Part shown: one piece after another, positions 1-11,650 of the stretch
Layout of the letters: each line of letters opens with the position of its first letter
Position numbering within the stretch: position 1 is the first letter of the stretch
DNA from: Bactericera cockerelli
Lineage: Eukaryota; Arthropoda; Insecta; Hemiptera; Triozidae
Assembly (NCBI GenBank): GCA_024516035.1
Contig: CM044958.1
Span: forward strand, 41,378,099 to 41,442,098
Length of the DNA stretch: 64,000 nt
Reading direction: 5' to 3'
Made by a program: the position numbers and the translations under genes
Notes under the pieces: model-generated
Database searches by the model: none
What the model was told of the DNA's origin: nothing
What the model saw: only the letters and a program-made list of their open reading frames with translations

Positions 1-308
1 TGAATTTCCTTGAGTTTTACGATTTCCTGGGAATGGAATGTTGAAGCAATCAATTTGAGAAGAGAAATTTTTAATGGGTCAGGATCGTCAAGTTATTTTC
101 CACATGAACAGATTTTAATTCACATCAGTCCCTTAATCGTGATATGTACGACTATGAAAGCTCTTTTAAAAGCAGGATATAAAATACCTTCATTCATTTT
201 TGTCCCCATTGTTAAGTTAAGTAAATCGAGTAGGAGCATATGGCTTCTGGATGAGGATCACTTCTGAATATGGTCTGTTTCTAACATGTTTAGAATTAAA
301 TATGTATA

Positions 309-857
309 AGGTACCCGGCCCATTTATCGCCATGGGCCTAATTTCGCCATCCCACGTTATCTCAGTAGATATTGTTAAAATTGGCGCCATTCATTATGAG
401 CATCTTGTGTAATTATCTTTAAATGTTTACTCGTTGTTTTCAAAACAACCGTGGTTGCCCGCAAAAAAATAAAAAAAAATAATTTTCATTTTCAACAAGT
501 GCTTTTATAATATTGCAAGGTAAGCTAATTTGAATTAATTCAGTTTTTTGGTTACTACTTGCATGTGAGTGTCTTTAATTGTTTCTTTTGGGTTTACTCT
601 TTATTATTAATCTGTCCTAAAATCCCCACCTAGGTGGCGATATTAGGATACACTGTACCCTAATATCGCCAAAGTTGGAGGTCTGAGAAAAAATGTTTCC
701 TTAGGTTTCAGGATTAATTTTGCTTTCAGTAATCTTTCGATTTAAGAAACAACTAAATATTATAGGTGTTACTTTAATTCTTACAGAAAAAACTATAACA
801 CAAAAAAAAATCAAAAATAAAAGAAGCTTAAGGTGGCGATAAATGGGCCGGGTACCT
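309..857. mobile_element. MITE with perfect 24-bp terminal inverted repeats
   Basis: Non-autonomous DNA transposon. Positions 309-332 (AGGTACCCGG then CCCATTTATCGCCA) are the exact reverse complement of 834-857. Both ends are flanked by TATA (305-308 and 858-861), so the target duplication is TA or TATA. The 549-bp interior has no coding capacity but holds a second perfect inverted repeat, 635-647 against 659-671 (TGGCGATATTAGG), which can fold as a hairpin. The perfect termini suggest a young copy. Superfamily is not assigned; a TA duplication would fit Tc1/mariner-like elements. Confidence 0.85.
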
Positions 858-1038
858 TATAACAACTTACTGTTGGTTTGATTTAATTGTTGTGTAAGGG
901 TATTAAGAGCCTATTATACCTGACCTCAATCAAGAGAACTAAGATTTTCATGTTTCTTGCATAGCTCTTGGCTCTGGGTCTCAGAGTTCTCATAAAAACA
1001 CACAGAAAATGTACGTTGTCGGCACAGATATGACTATA

Positions 1039-3881
1039 TTACCAAAATGCAAAATAATGTAACAGATTGAATTCCTTGATAATAATGCTGTTTAGATTTG
1101 AGAACAATATTTGTGGTTTTCTCTTGAAAGTCATGATGAACTTCTTCACTGCCCACCTGTACGTCACCCTGTCGTAGAGGCAGTAGACAAACTTTCTGTC
1201 CGACATGAGGTACTCCAGGATGAAGAGGTTGAACGGCGCCAGGATAATGTTGGTTATGCTTCCGATCTTGTAGGTGGGGTAGGTGCTGCATTGCTTCCGC
1301 TTGATGTCGTAGATGATGACACTGTTGTCCCTGTGGAACATCACCTCATTGTCGACCAAGAGAATACTGCCCAGCTTCTCATCGTCACCCACTATCTTGC
1401 ACTTCTTGTTGAGGATGGTGAAGGAGACAGTCTCCCAGATCTGGAGATAACGAATGTTATCCATCAGGTCCAGCACCAGGTACTTCTCGTTGACATGAAA
1501 GTCAAGCACAGAGTTGCTCACCCTGATCTGCTCGATCAGCCTGAATGTTCTCTGACAGAAAATGAGAATGAGATAAATTGTATTCGAGATCTGCACAGCA
1601 ACGAATAATTTGCTTTTGTTTAATTTAAAATTCAGTACGGTAGGATTAGATTTGGAATAAAATTTATGTACGGTTTGTCCTAGATTGATAACTGTTCTCC
1701 GCTCCGCTGTATTTATATTCCAAACATAGAGTGTTTTCCTTTCCAACTCACACACGTATAACAAATTGCCATGGTTAAATTTTACATTTAAATTAACATT
1801 ACATCTAATTACATTCCGCTCATACCACTCTTGAAATTCCTTGTTAATTTTTCGGTTGCACAATTCTATGTTACGTTCATCTACATCAAAACTTTTGCAA
1901 AACTTGAGAATAAAGTGGGACTCTATTTCTGCGTTATTCTTTTTTACCGTCTCCTCGTAATATTGCAAGAGACCGTACTGAATCACGACGAAGGCGTTCC
2001 TCTGCTCGTTGATGACAATGCTCTGGATTGGTCTCTTCTTAAGCACAGGCAAAACGTTTTGCCACTCAACGATGGTATGGTTCACAATTTTGTAGATCTT
2101 GATGTTTTGGATGAAGAACCATGTTATGATGGTATTACTATTTGCGACCACATTTGTATAATTGCTATCTAAATGTTCAGTCCTTTGCCAAGAGTTACCT
2201 GGAATTATTCAAATTCAAACAGAGATTAATTTACCCTAGAGAAAATGTTTATGCAAATTACCTACATGCTAATAAGTAGGTAAATTATAATGGGAATGTG
2301 GAACTTTTAGAGCAATTAATTTTCTATCTCATGGGAAAGCCTATGCAATGTGTGTACTGTTGGTTTTATGTTTATTTCATTTCCATGCTTGTAATGCTTG
2401 TGCCTAGGTTTTGCGTTTTACCACTAAAGACTGGTTAGTATAAATCTCTACAAAACATATTGTTTATAGATTGTAATCAAGTGTTGAAGACTAAAGCGTG
2501 TTTTCAAAGTTAACCAGAGCCATAATCATATGTAACTTATTGTTTATTCCATTTAAACCTTACTGGAATCTTATGGAATCGGTAGTTGAAGTGTAATATT
2601 TAGCCAGCGACTTCAATGGCACGTTAAATACGACAACTCTCGTAGGATCGCTGAAGTTAATCATCGTCCAGCAAAATTTGGAGTTGGTGGGCAACCACTT
2701 GTGATGCTGGCTAACTACCAACCCCACTCAGACTGGGTGAGGTGAATGTGGGTGTACGAATTATGATTTTCCAGCGAATGGAGAATAAAATCTCCGCCCC
2801 GTCTAGTATGATCTATTGTGTATTTTGAAACAGACGTCAAGCAACGAATAACAAAATTAATCGCATATACATACATATTATGTAATAAGGGCTAACTATA
2901 AGTGCGCGAACACAACGGAGCCCTATACCCTGGTACCACGGAAATAATCTAACTTTGTTATTAAAAGTGAGCCACCACAACGGAGGATATAGGGTACTCC
3001 GTTTGTTAAAATATAGAATCTTGCTACATTTTATTTCTTATTTATTTTACTACATATATTCCCACTGTCAGCTCCATTGCTCAACTCTCGAAGTTTTATT
3101 ATCAAAAACTAAAAGTTCACCTACAGGGCACGGATTTTTCCGTCCTCCGTGTCCTTATTTCTTCGCTAAAGAACAAAATTAATCATTCCAAACTCCGGAG
3201 GTAGTCCTAATAATATATCAAACAATAGCTTTCCCGGAGTTCTAAGTACTTACATATGATACGAGTATTATGTATGTGTGTAAAATAGAGCTAAAAATCA
3301 GCAATACCTGATATTTTGCTCCAAATCACTAGTATAACTGTCGATTTCCACTGGGCTACCTACATAAATAAATAATATTTTAAAAGTACCAAGTCCTTAC
3401 CTTCCATCCAATTGTTTCTGATTCTGGAGTACGTCAGGAAGCAGTCCTTCCACAGTGAGTAGTGACTCCTGTCCAGATCAGAGTTGAGGACACAAGGCTC
3501 CTGGTCTTTGCAGAGAGGTGACCACATGTTCTCATGACAGTGAAGTCTCCAGATAGTTGCGTTGTCGGACAGCTTACGCCAAACTCTGCAGACGGCAGAG
3601 CATGCTATGATGTCCATGGGAGAAAGGTATATGAGAATGGCTTCTATCATCTCAGTGGGTAGCCAGTGCAAGGATGCTTCACTTTTGTATGTTTCGACTA
3701 GTTCCTTGTCTATGTAAACACCATTCTGCTCACGTCTGTCGGTTTCATCTTGCAGGTCATTATTTCTTTCTGGATTGGGTATATGACTAGCATTGTCTAC
3801 TGCAAGCTTACCTTTGAATAAATTGCGTCCAGTATCAATAATTTCGTTAAAATCAATGCTAAATATGTTGTTTGCATTCAT
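1039..3881 (-). CDS. F-box protein with WD40-like beta-propeller region, two exons
   Basis: Host gene with coding exons 3401-3881 and 1039-2198 and an intron at 2199-3400. The donor reads GGAAG|GTAAGG and the acceptor TTCCAG|GTAACT. The split Gly codon (G|GT) keeps the frame, and the coding length is 1641 nt, or 546 aa. Exon 1 starts at an ATG (MNANNIFSID) and contains a clear F-box (LPTEMIEAILIYLSPMDIIA, continuing CSAVCRVWRKLSD and IWRLHC). Exon 2 has repeated aromatic beta-strand segments (LYVCELERKTLYVWNI, YLQIWETVSF, NSVIIYDIKRKQC) like degenerate WD40 blades and ends ...HYFAFW before TAA. F-box proteins recruit substrates to SCF ubiquitin ligases through SKP1; the propeller would be the substrate reader. 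The exact orthologue is not recognised. The start at GTG 2151 seen by simple ORF calling is not real, because the frame stays open to the acceptor. Confidence 0.85.
2598..2815 (+). repeat. Diverged 5S-rRNA-headed SINE inside the F-box intron
   Basis: The head (about 2604-2712) follows 5S rRNA in order: GCCAGCG start, then a CTCTCGTAGGATCGCTGAAG block, then GATGCTGGC as the closing stem. It is followed by the family tail, with CCCCACTCAGACTGGGTGAG at about 2721 and AGCGAATGGAG near 2772. It is more diverged than the copies at 13121 and 49425, and its 5S segment keeps some positions (CTCTCGTAGGATCGCTGAAGTTAA) that those copies have lost. Confidence 0.7.
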
Positions 3882-4490
3882 ATCAGCAAGTTTAATTGTT
3901 ATTATTATTGTTGTTGCTTTGTGTTGTTGAAGGTTTTGGTGATTTAAAAATAAAAATATATTGAGTATTTATTTTGTATACATTTAGAACACTCGTATTA
4001 GGTACATACTATGTCTTAAGGGAAACATCACGAGATGTCAGTTGTAGTGATAAATATATTCAACGTTAATTAATATTTACAATTGAAAAAAATAATATTA
4101 TAATGTAAATATAAGTTTGAGGATAGTTAGGCCCCAAAATGAAATTTCACTATAAATAATGACTTTAGATTTGACACAAAAAAATTAATTAATAAATATT
4201 ATTAATGAATATACCTACTTATTTACAGAATTGGAATATTTGGAATGATTGCTATGTTTCTCACTTTTGTCTCTCAATAATCACAATAGGAGCACAATAA
4301 AATGTTCAATACAACAGTTGTTTTAGCATGGGAATTTAACAAATGATGTGCGACACATAGATAATAGTGTATATTTACTTATACATATTTATGTAGCTAG
4401 AACAGCGGTAAATCTTAGTGGCGAATTGGCGATTTCAATTTAATTTGTCAATTTCAATTATGTATTCACTTAGCTTTCGTTCATCAATCG
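3882..4490. other. Gene-free stretch upstream of the F-box gene
   Basis: Presumed 5' flank and promoter side of the minus-strand F-box gene. It is AT-rich with homopolymer runs. No ORF of note, RNA gene or repeat with recognisable boundaries was seen. Confidence 0.5.
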
Positions 4491-4495
4491 TCAAA

Positions 4496-4812
4496 TTGTC
4501 GAAAAAGAGTTTCAAAAACAATAGTCAGCTCCAAAAATCAGTTTACTATCAAAATTAAGTTACTTTTGACGATTAAAAGTGCAATATGACTCACATTACA
4601 CGTATGTTTTCCATTTCCGTAGATACCTAATTCTTCTTTTTGAAATACTGAAATATTGCCGAAAAAGAGTAGATACAAAGTTCTTATTTTTGAAATACTG
4701 AAATATTGTTGAAAAAGAATTTCAAAAACAATAGTCACAGCCAAAAATCAGTTGCATATCAAAATTAAGTTACTTTTGACGATTAAAAGTGCAAGATGAC
4801 TCACATTACACG
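4496..4812. repeat. Two-unit ~210-bp tandem repeat, second unit split by a retrotransposon
   Basis: Unit 1 (about 4496-4705) and unit 2 (about 4706-4812, resuming at 7865-7912) share long blocks: TTTCAAAAACAATAGTCA, then AAATTAAGTTACTTTTGACG, then GACTCACATTACACG, then TATGTTTTCC (unit 1) or TATGCTATGTTTTCC (unit 2) and TTCTTCTTTTTGAAATA. The retrotransposon at 4813-7854 is inserted in unit 2, so the repeat array predates that insertion. Confidence 0.75.
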
Positions 4813-7800
4813 TTTTTTTTTTTTTTTTTTTTTTTTTTTTATTCAAACGATATAATATATTTCATTCAACGATTCGTCTTTCTTCAGTGTGCTCATTACT
4901 GATGCCACATTCCCTCTTTGTACCGCGAAACTCACTCTTTGACGGAAGTACTCCCCTGCACGTCTCTCTTTCGTTTCAAGTACCAGAGACTTGGAAATAG
5001 AATTAAATAGTTCCAAGGCATCTGGTCCAAAAGATCCGAAAGTTTCGACGGCAAAGGGAGAGAAAATGAATTGGGAGTGAATTTCGCGATACTTGTCTTT
5101 TTTTAATTTTTCAGCATGTTTCGCTGCTTCCCCTGGACCTTGTAGTGAATACTGTATGTTGCTTTTAGCTAGATTGTCCACACATGTTACGTCCCATACT
5201 AAAGGTTTACCATTCTTCCATGGAACCATTGTCATGCCGTCTGGTCTTTTCCCATCTAATCTGAAAAGACCAGATGGTTCAAGAACAGACGGAACATGAC
5301 AAGATCCCAGGGCTCGTTTCAGTATATAATTCAAATCACAGTGTCTAGAATAACGCCCTCCACTTTTAACACAACTTAGTCCATGTTGTCCTGTTTCATC
5401 CACATCAAACCCACAGCGACATGTATGGGGTACACATATGGTTGCACCTAGCCTTAAACCTATTGCGATTCTTAAGGAGGTATTATCCATGAAACACCCA
5501 ACATTTGAAATTGGTATGGCCTGTAGCCACGCGCCACTTTCTTTTGATTGTAAAGAAACCAATCTTATTTTGTCGCGTATCGGTATTTCCGATAGTAAAG
5601 TATCATACTTTTTCTTAATTAACGGGTTGTCCCAATCATATTGTAGGTTGAAATTTGGGGGAGTTGCGACTTCGGAAAGCTTACACCATTCTCTTAGAGA
5701 ATCTTTTGCTGTGTCTACCAGAGAAAATGATGGTCTGATTTGTGACATATAGGCAGCAACAGAATGTGTAGAAGCCAAAAAGGCGGGTAATGCTACATCT
5801 GCCGCTAATCTAATGCCCAAACCCCCCAATTTCACTGGTAGACAAGCTTGCAGCCATGAAATTCCGTTCATATTGACATTAGTGATTATTTCCAATCCTT
5901 GTTGAATTATTTGGTCAAATTTTTTGAGTTCTAATGTACCATATTTCCAAGCTTCACATGATCTGAGGAGATATAAAAGCTTTGGTAAACTTAAACAATT
6001 TTTAAGAATAAAAAATCCATGATGAGCATGGAGATCATGCAGGCGTTGTACCAGGAGATCAATCTTATTGATTTTTTTATTCAGTGCGGATGGTATCCCC
6101 TCTGGAAATAGTGGTGAACCCAACAAAGTAAGTTCGCATGCGCTCGGTAGAATTATATCGGGAAATTTCTTTGAAATTGATTTCAATAATTTTTCCCGTA
6201 CGACAGGATCTTGACTTTTAATGTAAATTTCACATTTGTGCATGTTTAGTGACAAACCAAGTGATTCACCCGCAGACATAACTTTTTCTAAGTCTTCTAA
6301 AACCACGTCAATGGGACCACCTAATGAACCATCATCTAGGTACCATAGATTTAAGGGACTTTTTAGAGATTGAATCAATTTGTGTAAACTTATACAGAAA
6401 AGTAAACTTCCCATTGGGTCACCTTGTTGAACACCTCGTGCAGATAAGATTGTGTCTCCCTGATATAGCAAGTAAGATGGCTCTTTATACATTTGGCAAA
6501 TAAAAGCAAAGAATTGAGGGAAGTATTCTTTCACTTCATCTAACAATTTATCACGAAATATTTCATTATAAGCGTTTTTAAAATCCAATTTCAATAAAAT
6601 TTCATCCTCCTTATCATTGATATCATCTAAAAAATGTCTAGTCGCGTGAACCACTATCTCACTTCCATTTGGAGTGCCGTATCCTAACTGAGTGGGGCGT
6701 AACATGTTTCCAAGTGGTATCATCAATCTTTTGCTGATAATCTTACCAAGCATTCTACGAATTACATTACCTACAGCAATAGGTCGAATATTGCTATCTT
6801 GTTTCAATAGAGCAGTTAGACTAGCACCATAAAGTATTGAGCACACTGTTTCAGGTATAAGACCCCTCATTCCCAGGGTAAGAAGTTTGGCCAAAGAAGT
6901 CAGAAGGTTTTCAGCCGATTGTTCAGTGGTCCCATGCATCATGTCTTTTAAATGTTGAGGCTTCAGACCGTCAATCCCTCCTGAAGATCCATTGGGGAAA
7001 CTTCTTATTGCATTTAATGTTTCCTTGACGGTGACATCTGGTTCAAAGTCAACATTCTCTGGTGTGCTTGGGTATCGAGCCGAAGATTGAGCATCTGGAT
7101 GTTTTTCTTTTAAAAGACGAAGAACATCAGCAGATTTGGGAGCTACTGTGTCACCAGAAGAAATCACACGTAGCGCTCCTTTCACATCACCATCATTTAT
7201 TTTAGATTCTACAATTTTTCTGATGTTGTTTTCTTGATCATGCTTACTTTTTAAGTTCTGGTTTGGATACGGGATACCATTTCGATTTTCAATATTTCTT
7301 TTAACTTGAGTGGTCAGATTTCGGTATTTGGAATCGTGATTCGGCTTTTGTAAGGCAGAGTAAGGAAACAAGAGCAAGTTTTCCCAGGATTTTGGGTCAT
7401 TATTCTGAAGGCACTCGTTGATTAGTTCTGTGTATCTTGAAACAGCTGTTTGTCTCGCACCTTTTGGAATTCGGTTCAAAACTCGCGTATTCTGTCTCAC
7501 TGATTTTAATCGTTCAACAAAAGATTGATTGTTCTCGGGGATGCTCTCTGGTGTACTATTTTCAGCACAAGAAGCTTCTTTTGATCTGCAGGGTTGAGGT
7601 TGAGATTGACGAACTAAACACTTTTTAGAATCTCTGTGCATTTTCAGACCATGTTTTGTCACTGTTACAACACCACATAGATCACATTCAAAATAACCTT
7701 TACTATTTGGTTCCATGGTATAAAAGAAAAATTAAAAATAGAATTAAAAGAATGTTGAAATTTGTATTGGAAGTTTGAAATTTCTAAAATTTCAGATTTA

Positions 7801-7854
7801 TTCAGGAGCGAAAGTTTTAGATGTTACTCCTAGTTTTAGAAGTTTTAGATTATT
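4813..7854 (-). mobile_element. Apparently full-length RLE-type non-LTR retrotransposon
   Basis: Minus-strand element with a poly(A) tail (poly-T at 4813-4840 on the plus strand). It is flanked by an exact 10-bp target-site duplication ACATTACACG (4803-4812 and 7855-7864). One uninterrupted ORF fills nearly all of it, leaving a 5' UTR of about 138 nt and essentially no 3' UTR. The intact ORF, clean TSD and long tail indicate a recent, possibly active copy. Confidence 0.9.
4843..7716 (-). CDS. Retrotransposon ORF: zinc finger, reverse transcriptase, RLE endonuclease
   Basis: The 957-aa polyprotein makes the enzymes for target-primed reverse transcription. A CCHC-type finger lies at residues 11-33 (C11, C14, H27, C33). 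The RT domain is roughly residues 250-560, with RPIAVGNVIRRMLGK, KLDFKNAYNE (motif A), GVQQGDPMGSLLF (motif B) and the YLDDG catalytic box near residue 460. The C-terminus carries a CRCGFDVDETGQHGLSC zinc knuckle near 764-780, then KRPDGMTMVPW...WDVTC near 824-840, the PD-(D/E)XK-like signature of restriction-like endonucleases in the R2/R4/NeSL/Hero group. There is no APE-type endonuclease. Clade assignment within RLE elements is uncertain. The start ATG at 7716 is the first in frame. Confidence 0.88.
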   Translation of the reverse strand: MEPNSKGYFECDLCGVVTVTKHGLKMHRDSKKCLVRQSQPQPCRSKEASCAENSTPESIPENNQSFVERLKSVRQNTRVLNRIPKGARQTAVSRYTELINECLQNNDPKSWENLLLFPYSALQKPNHDSKYRNLTTQVKRNIENRNGIPYPNQNLKSKHDQENNIRKIVESKINDGDVKGALRVISSGDTVAPKSADVLRLLKEKHPDAQSSARYPSTPENVDFEPDVTVKETLNAIRSFPNGSSGGIDGLKPQHLKDMMHGTTEQSAENLLTSLAKLLTLGMRGLIPETVCSILYGASLTALLKQDSNIRPIAVGNVIRRMLGKIISKRLMIPLGNMLRPTQLGYGTPNGSEIVVHATRHFLDDINDKEDEILLKLDFKNAYNEIFRDKLLDEVKEYFPQFFAFICQMYKEPSYLLYQGDTILSARGVQQGDPMGSLLFCISLHKLIQSLKSPLNLWYLDDGSLGGPIDVVLEDLEKVMSAGESLGLSLNMHKCEIYIKSQDPVVREKLLKSISKKFPDIILPSACELTLLGSPLFPEGIPSALNKKINKIDLLVQRLHDLHAHHGFFILKNCLSLPKLLYLLRSCEAWKYGTLELKKFDQIIQQGLEIITNVNMNGISWLQACLPVKLGGLGIRLAADVALPAFLASTHSVAAYMSQIRPSFSLVDTAKDSLREWCKLSEVATPPNFNLQYDWDNPLIKKKYDTLLSEIPIRDKIRLVSLQSKESGAWLQAIPISNVGCFMDNTSLRIAIGLRLGATICVPHTCRCGFDVDETGQHGLSCVKSGGRYSRHCDLNYILKRALGSCHVPSVLEPSGLFRLDGKRPDGMTMVPWKNGKPLVWDVTCVDNLAKSNIQYSLQGPGEAAKHAEKLKKDKYREIHSQFIFSPFAVETFGSFGPDALELFNSISKSLVLETKERRAGEYFRQRVSFAVQRGNVASVMSTLKKDESLNEIYYIV

Positions 7855-7912
7855 ACATTACACGTATGCTATGTTTTCCTTTTCGATTGCGTATTTCTTC
7901 TTTTTGAAATAT

Positions 7913-9170
7913 GCTTGACCATTCCACAAGATAGGTAACCAATAGAAGAACATTGGGGTGAATATCATAGTAAATAATATATTATTATAACATATTTTAC
8001 CTATAATTTTAATGTTATGTATTTTATTTATTATGTTGTATTAATTTTAAAATAAAGTCCTTAAGGTATATTCGCCTAAAACCATTATTATAACATCTAT
8101 AACAATTATGTTTGTTGGTTTTTTAGGTAAGTACCCTAATAACTCCCTACAAAATCAGTTCGTGTGAGAATGACACACCACCGCCGCCACTTGATGCAAT
8201 GAAAGAGAGAACAATTGGAATTGACAAGGGCAAGGTGGCCAAATTGTTGATTGACAACGCGTCAGGGTCTAATTATAATTTTTAATATTCCACCCATCAC
8301 CTATATCGCATATTACATGATAATCTATATCAATGACTTCATTTACTTCAATAAATTAACTACTACTATCCACTGTCTGAACAGATCCCATAATGTTCCG
8401 GACGGTATAATTATGTCAAGTTCCAGATGATTACTGCAAGGACTCAAGCCAACATGGCCTATCAAAATATCGACTGACCAAATGACCACAATGTCCCTAC
8501 CTAGTCCTAGGAAGATTTATGTTTGTTCTTGGCTAGGCACTAGGCAGGAGTAAAAACCGTATTGTTGCAGCTGTAGAATTACCTACGTAAGTAGAATACG
8601 TGGAAAAACAGGATAATAATACCAAGGTCGAGATTTGCTCTACGTTACAACAGCATCGAAAAGTCTAGAGAGATTAAAAATCAACTTAATTTACTGGAAT
8701 TGCCCTCCATTCTCTTCAAATTTCTGTTCTTCCTTTCTTTTTTGTATCTTCCAATTATCTTGAAGATCATGAACTTGTAAAATTGTTCTCCTTTCGTCAT
8801 ACGAAAACGAGGTCTATATTATTTTTAGTCTGTCTCTTTGTCTAAGATCTAAGATATTAGCTTACACCGCGCCGGGCCGCTACAACAATAGCAAAGTGAC
8901 CACTCTAACCCTGGCGATGCTGCATGGTCCTATCTATGTCCCAAACCAGACGGGGAATGTGGAGTAAAAATCTCATTTCTTTATGTCGACCCCAAGAATA
9001 AGAAAGTCCTTCGGATGACAACGTACGTACATTCCAAGTAGGTACCGTACTAATCCAGGGATACACTTTTCAATAAAAATGTCAGTAATAAAAAGAAGAA
9101 AAAAGTTTTCTTTATTTTTATGAGCACAATATTGTTTTCCCAAACTAGCCTTTAGTGCCTTTCTAAGTGT
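7913..9170. other. Gene-free stretch
   Basis: AT-rich, mostly unique-looking sequence between the retrotransposon and the minisatellite. No convincing ORF, RNA gene or bounded repeat seen. Confidence 0.5.
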
Positions 9171-9176
9171 AGAAAA

Positions 9177-9722
9177 GGAGCGAGATCAGAAGTGAGGAGA
9201 GATAAGTTGGAAGCAAGAAAAACGTAAAAAGGAAGAGGTAATCGAAGAGAAACGTATAAAGGAAAAGATAATGGAAGAGAAACGCAAGAAAGAAGAGATA
9301 ATAGAAGAGGAACACAAGAAGGAATAAATAATCGAAGAGAAACGTAAGAAGGAAGAGAAAATGGAAGAGAAAGGTAAGAAAGAAGAGAAACATGAGAGAA
9401 AAAAGAGAGAATAGAAGAGAAACACAAGAAAGAAAAAAAAATTGAAGAGAAACGCAAAAAGGAAGAGATAATGGAAGAGAAACGCAAGAAGGAAGAGAAA
9501 CGAGAAAAGCAAGAGATAATAGAAGAGAAACGTAAGAAGGAGAATATTGTGGAAGATAATCGCAAAAAAGAATAGATAATAGAAGAGAAACGCAAGATGG
9601 CAGGGATAAGAGAATAGAAACGCAAGAAGGAAGAGATAAGAGAATACTCGTAGAAACGCAAGAAGGAAGAGAAACGTTAGAAGGAAGAGATAATTGAAGA
9701 GAAAACCAAAAAGGAAGAGAAG
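9177..9722 (+). repeat. 30-bp minisatellite resembling a decayed coiled-coil exon
   Basis: About 18 degenerate copies of GAGATAATRGAAGAGAAACG followed by CAAGAAGGAA. Read on the plus strand in one frame a copy encodes E-I-I/M-E-E-K-R-K-K-E, a charged coiled-coil repeat. Stop codons (for example GAATAA near 9326 and 9570) and indels break the frame. Apparent minus-strand ORFs rich in Leu/Phe/Ser are artefacts of the repeat. Confidence 0.8.
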
Positions 9723-10104
9723 CAAGTTGTTTCTTGTCTAACTCTACTTTGTAGGAACTTCTCTGTTTTCCTTATCTTGCTACTATACAAACTACTAAGG
9801 AAGAAAATTAATTGTGTTTGCTACTTTATAGGGGTAATGCATAGTTCAACTTAACGGTCAAACAAATTGAACGATTAAGCTTCTACTAGAGCGTTAATTT
9901 TTTAATATTCGTTGCATCGTTGAAACATTAATAATTTTAGTCCTTTAATATTGGTCGGATCATTGGTAAAGTCAAAATTCTTTTGAGATTTTTTCGATAA
10001 AAATCACCTGACAGGGGCACGTCGAGAATAATTCGTTAAAAGCACATTGTGCACAATATCCGTGGATAACATGCATAAGTTTAGTTGTTCTTGTTGCTTA
10101 AGCT

Positions 10105-10338
10105 TAACTTCTTGGTTATTCGAGAAGGGGTTTTACCCTCCATTCGGTGGAAACTGACAAACCAGCTACACTCATTAATCTCACACAGCCTAGGTTAGGC
10201 CGGAAATAGCCCTCAGCATCGCAAGTGTTTGTATTTGAATGGTGACATATCTAATCCCTAACCTTCCTGGACATAGCTTAACTTCAGTGACGGAACGAGA
10301 ACTAGTGAATTCAACTTGCCCACCTATGCTGGCTTTAG
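10105..10338 (-). repeat. Diverged 5S-headed SINE
   Basis: Reverse orientation. The tail is at 10120-10215 (GGGGTTTTACCCTCCATTCG, then CAGCCTAGGTTAGGCCGG). The 5S-like head follows at about 10260-10335, containing CTTAACTTCAGTGACGGAAC, the complement of the 5S internal control block, and ends in GCTGGCTTT. Diverged from the 13121 copy. Confidence 0.65.
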
Positions 10339-10850
10339 TATTTTCGAAATTATCATAAAAGTATGTCTTTCTATCTGAATTTGTTGCAACACTTCCAATA
10401 TTGTTATGGTCAAAAACAAGACTGACGTTGTATTTAATGTCGATTATTTTGAAATTTATAAGGTTCCACGGATAGTTATAGAACAGGTGTCATGTTCTAT
10501 ACTGGCACTAATATGAGTAATATGCGACATCACCAATTGTCCACCATTATTATGATACAATCAGGTGCTGACTGCTAAGTTGCTGACATACCGTTTATGT
10601 GATGTTTCCATGATAGCCTAAATTGGATGGAGTGAGAGACAATATGATTAATGTTGACTTTTACATTATTCTATTCCTGGTAGTGCTGCGACATTCCAGT
10701 GCCTTCTTCGTTACCTCCTGCCAAGGATAAATTCCTTGTAAAGGTTGCCGTCACGTCCTATTAACTTTTCTCTTCAAACAGGTACACCTGTCCTTAACCC
10801 TGGACTTACTACTGTTCGTGTTTGACTGAATACAAATTTATTGGTTTGTG

Positions 10851-10945
10851 TCACGGACCTGAGAAGATCTTTTGAGGCTGTGGACTCAGCCTGGAAGTTG
10901 TTGGGTCGAGTCCCAAGCTTGGTATATTTCGGTGAGGTGGATTAT
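10851..10945 (+). repeat. tRNA-like SINE head fragment
   Basis: Contains a box-B-like GGGTCGAGTCCC at about 10904 preceded by a possible anticodon-arm region (GGACTCAGCCTGGAAG) and an A-box-like TGAGGCTGTGGACT. No intact cloverleaf is evident, so a relic of a tRNA-derived SINE is likelier than a tRNA gene. Confidence 0.35.
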
Positions 10946-11650
10946 TTTAATCTATATTTTTTTTCTATCTATATTCTATTATATTAAAGTGGTGTTTTTC
11001 AACTTAATAGTTATATACACCGGTGGATTTAATAATAATAATAATGTATTGACCGCAAATTGTTCGATTTTTACATAGTTACAAAACACTAAACACTTAC
11101 GATTAGAATTTGATCGTATTTATGTGACATCACTATATTTTTAAACAAAATTATAGGTATACATATACATACTTAAAAAGCTTGTTTAAAAGCTTGTTTG
11201 TTTAAAAATAAAAACACATGAGGAATAAGAAAACTTACCTATGAATCCTCACAGAAGCATAAGCTTCCATAACCTTCAGCTTCTTCAAAAGTATCGAAGA
11301 GACGGAAAACCACGCAATGGGCACCTCCCCGTTCAATTACACTTATTGTTTTGTCAGGCATTATATCATTTAATATTCAGCAGATGTTGAATCATTGTAT
11401 TATGTATTATAGGTATGTTGGGAAGTAAAAACATAGCAGGAGGAGAAGGCGGACAAAGGACGTGATGACAAGTGATAGCAATGTAATGTGCGTGGAGATC
11501 CTTTATTATTAAGTAGGTTGTTTGAACAAATTTGAGAATATTTCAAATGGAAAAATAGTGAATGACTGATTCTATAGCAGGTAAATATACCAGAAACAGC
11601 CATTTCCGCCATCAAAACCTCGAAAAAGAAATGAACTTACTATATTGTAC

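Noticed and set aside
1111..2172. Plus-strand ORFs opposite F-box exon 2
   Set aside because: Antisense shadows; the minus frame has the propeller pattern and correct splice phase with exon 1.
5093..7628. Plus-strand ORFs within the RLE retrotransposon
   Set aside because: Antisense shadows of a clear RT/endonuclease ORF.
9152..9725. Long minus-strand ORFs rich in Leu/Phe/Ser (up to 179 aa)
   Set aside because: They are the reverse reading of a purine-rich minisatellite and have no domain; several frames are open at once.
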